Of a stretch of DNA of 64,000 nt, positions 59,970 through 64,000 are shown piece after piece. Position 1 is the first letter of the stretch; every line of letters begins with the position of its first letter. Below the pieces are notes generated by a model. That model worked only from the letters and a program-made list of their open reading frames with translations. It ran no database searches and had not been told where the DNA came from. Made by a program: the position numbers and the translations under genes. The stretch spans positions 130,304 to 194,303 of the forward strand of contig NMRA01000665.1 in NCBI GenBank assembly GCA_002633005.1. The letters run 5' to 3'. Source of the DNA: Phoronis australis. Taxonomy: Eukaryota; Phoronida; Phoronidae.

Positions 59970-60689
59970 GTGATGTGTCAAGCTGTGGTAGCAAAGGGTA
60001 GTCCAATAGAGCAGCACATAGTTGATGGTTGTCTGCGATTAGTCGATGGGACATCGATACCCGTAGAGGCAGGGACCTGTGAGAAGCACAGAAAGCCTCC
60101 TGCTGACCACAATATGCCCGTTTGTGACGGTTACGTCAATGAAACAAAAGTACGCATGATGCGTGACACCGGGTGCAGTAGTGCAGCGGTGAAGACGTCC
60201 CTAGTCAAAGAAAGTCAACTGACGGGGAGACAACACATCTGTGTGTTCATAGATGGGACAACACGATCCTCCCTAATAGCGAAGATTGGGGTATATACTC
60301 CATACTCCGTTGGTGAAATTGAGGTGATGTATATGCGAACACCGATATACGACCTCATCATAGGGAATGCTGTTGGCGTCAGCAAGAATCCTGATCCCAA
60401 TTGGCAGCCACGAGATAGTGTCATGTCCGCAGTCACTACTAGAGCAAAGGTTAAGAAGAGAAAGAAACCTATTAAGCCTTTGACGGTGACTCCATCCGGA
60501 GTGGAAAGTCTCGACGTCAGCAAATTGAAGGACGAGCAACAACGTGATCCTTCCCTACGTAAGCTCATGGAACTTGTTGAGAAAGACAAACCAGCAAGAA
60601 CACGTGTAGAGGTCAATACTGGTATGAGAAACAGAAGAAGGCCCTGTACAGCGTGTATGCTGATAACACCAAAGAGTTGCGGCAGATAG
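59970..60689 (+). CDS. pol: Retrotransposon protease and pol linker
   Basis: In frame with gag after one TAG. The aspartic protease motif DTG is at residues 66-68, followed by hydrophobic strands and IIGNAVG, the counterpart of the conserved (I/L)LG segment. A basic linker (AVTTRAKVKKRKKP) leads into LKDEQQRDPSLRKLMELVEK, which in Ty3-type elements precedes the integrase zinc finger. The true product shifts into the integrase frame near 60600-60618; the last 25 codons of this frame are out of register. There is no RT between protease and integrase. Confidence 0.82.
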   Translation: MMCQAVVAKGSPIEQHIVDGCLRLVDGTSIPVEAGTCEKHRKPPADHNMPVCDGYVNETKVRMMRDTGCSSAAVKTSLVKESQLTGRQHICVFIDGTTRSSLIAKIGVYTPYSVGEIEVMYMRTPIYDLIIGNAVGVSKNPDPNWQPRDSVMSAVTTRAKVKKRKKPIKPLTVTPSGVESLDVSKLKDEQQRDPSLRKLMELVEKDKPARTRVEVNTGMRNRRRPCTACMLITPKSCGR

Positions 60690-61354
60690 TTGTCCCTGTC
60701 AAATATCGACAACAGGTTATGACGCTAGCTCACGAGTCAATCGTTGGTGGGCACCTTGCTGTGAAGAAGACTTGTGATAGAATAGCCAGTAGCCTTTATT
60801 GGCCAGGAGTTGGCAGTGACATAAATCGTTTCTGCAGATCATGTGACATCTGCCACCAAACAACTCCTAAGGGCGAGATTCCACTTATGGAAGAACCGCT
60901 CCAGCGTATCGCTGTTGATTTGATTGGTCCTGTTTCGCTGATCACAGACAGAGGCAACCGGTACATTCTCACCATCGTAGACTATGCAACAAGATACCCA
61001 GAGGCAGTCCCTCTACTCAGACTAGAAGCTGAGCGAGTCACAGAAGCACTATTTGAAACCTTCTGTAGAATTGGCTTTCCACGAGAGGTGCTTAGTGATT
61101 GTGGGACACAGTTTACCTCAGAAGTACTGAAAGAAGTTGCACGGTTGATATCCATGAAGCAACTGTTCACCACTCCGTACAATCCGAAATGCAATGGATT
61201 GTGTGAGCGTATTATAGGTGTACTGAAGATTATGCTGAAGAAAATGTGCCAAGAGCATCCACAAGACTGGGACCGGTACTTAGCAGCAGTACTGTTCGCC
61301 TACCGAGAGGTACCACAAGTGAGCACAGGTTTCTACCCATTTGAACTGTTGTAA
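60653..61354 (+). pseudogene. pol: Retrotransposon integrase (broken)
   Basis: Integrase inserts the cDNA into the host genome. An HHCC zinc finger (H27, H34, C61, C64 of this frame) is followed by a complete catalytic triad D89, D149, E185 with the standard 35-residue D-E spacing (AVDLIGP, LSDCGTQF, NGLCERI). The open part starts before 60653 in this frame, around 60620. A stop at 61352-61354 interrupts the family motif FELLYGR. The frame continues with GRTVRGLMQVLKELW to a second stop at 61523-61525 and then HYDKKTRD and QWRGG near 61625, where it is cut off. The C-terminal GPY/F region is missing. Confidence 0.85.
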
Positions 61355-61625
61355 GGTAGAACCGTGCGAGGGCTAATGCAGGTGCTTAAAGAGTTGTGGA
61401 CTGGCAATGAAACACCAGACGTACGGAACACTTATGAGTATGTCCTCGACTTGCGACATCGTCTGGAAGAGACATGTGAACTGTTGCGGGAAAACTTACG
61501 AAATGCTGGTGAAGCATACAAGTAACATTATGACAAAAAAACGCGAGATTGTTGCTTCGAAGTGGGAGACCAAGTCTTAATATTGTTACCAACCAACAGT
61601 GACAAGCTGCTACTGCAGTGGCGGG

Positions 61626-62009
61626 GAGGTGATAAGTCTGCTAGAAGAGTACTCTGACATCTTTAGTGAAGTACCAGGTACGACCCATCTGGTTGAGCAC
61701 AAGATTGAGACCATCAGTGAAGAGCCGGTTAGTGTGAAGCCGTACCCCCTGCCATATGCCGCACGGTCGGTTGTGCAGGAGGAAGTTGACATGTTAAAGT
61801 GTGGAGTCATAGAACCATCCGATGCTCCTTATAACTCCCCGGTGGTCTTAGTGAAGAAGAAGGACGGTTCAAATCGATTCTGCATCGATTTTCGTAGTTT
61901 GAACGCCATCACCAAGTTTGACTCGGAACCGATGGGCAATCCTGATGACATCATGGCTGAGATCATTAAAGACCAGTACATTGTATTTTACGAAGTTCGA
62001 TCTAAGTAA
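61626..62009 (+). pseudogene. pol: Retrotransposon reverse transcriptase, N-terminal part
   Basis: In the open frame 61599-62009, RT sequence begins around LLEEYSDIFSEVPGTTHLVE and includes VKPYPLPYA, NSPVVLVKKKDGSNRFCIDF and RSLNAITKFDSEP. It follows directly on the cut-off integrase tail, so the junction is an internal deletion. At about 61985 the frame slips by one; KFDLSKGYY, holding the first catalytic Asp, is in the next frame. Confidence 0.85.
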
Positions 62010-62094
62010 AGGATACTATTAAGTCATTGTCGCCGAAGAATCATGACCCAAGACCTCGTTTGTAGTACCAAGTGGTTGCTACAAATTCGTAAAA
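62010..62094 (+). pseudogene. pol: Damaged RT segment joining the two RT frames
   Basis: In the frame of the downstream RT this 85-bp interval reads conserved RT sequence with two internal stop codons, each replacing a residue reached by a single C-to-T change (Gln after GYY, Arg after AEES). It shows that the RT was once continuous. Confidence 0.7.
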
Positions 62095-63006
62095 ATGCCA
62101 TTTGGTCTGGTAAATTCAGCAGCGACCTTCAACCGCATGATGAGAAAGATGTTGGCAGGAGCACACAATACAGAACACTATGTGGATGACATTCTGTGCC
62201 ACAATAAGACCTGGACTGAACACCTTGCCACCTTGCGAGACACCTTCCAAGGTGTGCGAGAGGCTGAACTAACGATTCGACCCACCAAGTGTTCGGTTGG
62301 ATCTCGTTCCGTCGATTTCGTTGGACATGTGGTCGGTGAAGGGTACCTGGCAATGGATGAAGAAAAGTTAGGACGTATCCGAGAGGCACCGCGACCCAGG
62401 ACGAAGAAACAAGTTCGTTCTTTTCTTGGGTTGGCTGGATACTACAGGAAGTTCATCCCAAACTTTGCTGAAATCGCCTTCCCGCTTACTGAGCTCACGA
62501 AGAAGAAACGGCCTAACACCATGCAATGGAAAGAAGCTCAGCAGCATGCATTCGACACTCTTCGAGACCTTCTGATGAGAGCACCCATACTGAGACTACC
62601 TAATTTCAGTAAACCTTTTTTTGTTCAGACTGATGAGTCAGATATTGGTATAGGCTGTATTTTGTTGCAGGCGTATGATGATGGCAGGTTCCCAGTTGCA
62701 TGGGCTAGTAAGAAACTGTTACCTCGGGAACGGAATTACTCTTTCAAGGAGAGAGAATGTTTGGCTATTGTATTTGCCATCAGAAAATTTGCGAAGTACT
62801 TGTATGGTAAAGAATTTATCATTCATACTGACCATCAACCCCTGGCTTACATTCAAAAAAGTAAGTTAGTCAATGGACGCATCATGAGGTGGGCCTTGTT
62901 TTTGCAAAACTATCGATTTAAGGTTGAAGCTATCAAAGGCTCCGAAAATGTTGGTGCCGATTACCTGAGTAGGTTAGAGTATTGGAGATTAATGGAAATT
63001 GGGTAA
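62095..63006 (+). pseudogene. pol: Retrotransposon reverse transcriptase C-terminal part and RNase H
   Basis: Begins MPFGLVNSAATFNRMM; the catalytic YVDDILCH is at residues 29-36. The RT thumb/connection FVGHVVGEGYLAM, KKQVRSFLGLAGYYRKFIPN follows. RNase H has TDESDIGIG, ERECLAI and HTDHQPL, carrying the Asp-Glu-Asp acidic residues, and the end is ENVGADYLSRLE. No integrase or chromodomain follows; the stop is at 63004-63006. RNase H removes RNA from the RNA-cDNA hybrid during replication. Confidence 0.9.
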
Positions 63007-63089
63007 GAGGTCTAAATGTTTATCAATATTTAAGACTTCCATGTTGCGAAAATCTTAAGAAGTATTTTCTTGAGTAGGGGCTTATTTGT

Positions 63090-63180
63090 CAGAATAAATT
63101 AGTAAGAATAGATCCATTTTAAGTTGCCCAAAATTTGTGCATATGTACTTTTAAATCATAGGGTAAGACTTGTTGTCATG
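63090..63180 (+). repeat. Direct repeat at the 3' edge of the retroelement
   Basis: Matches 59115-59220 through GGGTAAGACTTGTTGTCATG, the counterpart of the gag start GGGATCAGACTTGTTTACATG in the upstream copy; it lacks the 14-bp insertion. Confidence 0.8.
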
Positions 63181-64000
63181 TATTTTAACGTCAAAATCTA
63201 TTTTTAGATGGTGTTTACAACTTTGGGTTCTTGGGTCAAAGTACTCTAGAGATTCTAGAATATTCTGAGAACAAATAACGAGAACAATAATATGAGTGGA
63301 CATGATCATGTGGTTTTTATTAGCCAATCACTAAATAAGTATAGTTATATTATGGGCTGAAATCAACAAGATAATTAGATGCGCTATAGTAGTTGAAGCA
63401 TAAAGACTTGCTACAGAGTGTAGAAGAAATTGTACGACAGAGCCATCTCGTGGAAGATTCTAGAAAGGTTCTTGGCCAGGGCAAGGGTTAACGAACAGGA
63501 AGTTAACTAAGTACTTGTCATTTGCATTGTGGGTAGTAAGATACTACCTGAAGTGTTGCGTCATCAGCTAGAGACTTTGACCAGCAAGAAGATTCGCGGG
63601 TAGAAGAAATTGCCTGCAAGTGTTGCATCACCAGAGACGGTGACCAGCAAGTACACTGTCGCTATACAGTGTGTGTAGTTCGAAGATTCACCAACAGGAT
63701 AGACATCCAACAAGTGCAGAGTCCTAGCTTGGATAGCAGATAAGACATTTGATTGTTTTGGTTGTTTGATTAAAGTAATCTTTAAACAGGGCGCTAGCGT
63801 AGTTTCTCTTTGTAGTTGATTACTTAATTAACAATAGGTTTCATTTGTCTAATTAGGGGTTATCATATGATAAATTAATTACTGGATTTGATTATTCACT
63901 CTCCATCTATGCACAATCTCAAAGCATAGCTACCTTTTAAACAAACCCACAGTCAATCATCTGACAAGTTGGTTCTTTCGAAACCCTAAAATGACCTGCA
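63181..64000 (+). other. Possible 3' LTR or flank of the retroelement
   Basis: No coding. Two partially similar segments, GAAGTGTTGCGTCATCAGCT (63551) and CAAGTGTTGCATCACCAG (63616), each followed by TGACCAGCAAG, form an imperfect 65-bp tandem repeat. TGTTG at about 63172 and TTAATTAACA at about 63832 could mark an LTR of roughly 660 bp, but no matching 5' LTR exists in the window. Confidence 0.3.

Larger units (their letters stand above)
59115..63180 (+). mobile_element. Gmr1-like Ty3-type retrotransposon, gag-PR-INT-RT-RH order, decayed
   Basis: The domain order has integrase between protease and RT, as in the Gmr1 group of deuterostome elements and unlike ordinary Ty3/gypsy. The copy is dead: one stop between gag and pol, one frameshift before integrase, two stops in integrase, an integrase-RT deletion, one frameshift and two stops in RT. 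Paired LTRs are not found; only the 100-bp direct repeats at 59115 and 63090 flank it. Confidence 0.82.

Noticed and set aside
61352-62060. APOBEC/AID-type hypermutation of the retroelement
   Set aside because: The stop codons fit C-to-T on the plus strand, not the plus-strand G-to-A expected from editing of first-strand cDNA, and there are too few sites.
63181-64000. Complete 3' LTR
   Set aside because: Possible TGT and ACA borders exist, but no matching 5' copy, primer-binding site or duplication was found, so it is left as uncertain.
1-64000. CRISPR arrays, bacterial operons or phage genes
   Set aside because: The short tandem arrays have no spacers, the genes have spliceosomal introns, and no prokaryotic gene organisation is present.

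Overview
The window is nuclear DNA of a marine invertebrate animal, most likely a non-vertebrate deuterostome (cephalochordate or hemichordate). The evidence is four-part: intron-containing animal genes with GT-AG junctions; a somatomedin-B plus seven-helix receptor of a type known to be diversified in amphioxus; a Ty3-type retroelement with integrase ahead of reverse transcriptase, an order known from deuterostomes; and many short DNA-transposon relics in AT-rich DNA. The exact species cannot be read from the sequence. Four single N characters (10030, 23647, 27526, 52758) point to a draft assembly.

Layout. 307-599: frameshifted HIRAN-like domain relic. 1376-6690 (+): complete four-exon OSTC, a subunit of the ER oligosaccharyltransferase, 149 aa like the human protein, with a palindromic foldback element in intron 1. 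6.9-14.3 kb: gene-free, with dispersed repeats. 14321-19925 (-): two-exon HAD-superfamily phosphatase-like gene with all four HAD motifs. 23.7-24.1 kb: a MITE. 24272-35911 (-): proposed secreted protein gene with a signal-peptide exon, two unrecognised exons and a thrombospondin type-1 exon; its introns hold a 2.2 kb hAT-like element bounded by the 5-bp repeat GACTT, a LINE reverse-transcriptase relic and two minisatellites. 41.7-44.5 kb: inverted repeats around a broken piggyBac transposase. 48.5-49.4 kb: a second copy of the element at 9.9-10.3 kb. 50781-57061 (-): two-exon receptor with signal peptide, somatomedin-B domain, long ectodomain and 7TM core; a 965-bp block covering the start of its last exon is repeated beside it with an N at the joint. 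59199-63006 (+): decayed Ty3-type retrotransposon in the order gag-protease-integrase-RT-RNase H (Gmr1-like).

The genes are unrelated housekeeping, enzymatic and cell-surface or secreted genes; nothing indicates a shared pathway. Most of the window is introns, intergenic DNA and mobile-element debris. The most unusual items are the integrase-first retroelement, the GPCR exon pair whose coding part differs more than its intron, and the hAT-like element with strong subterminal palindromes.
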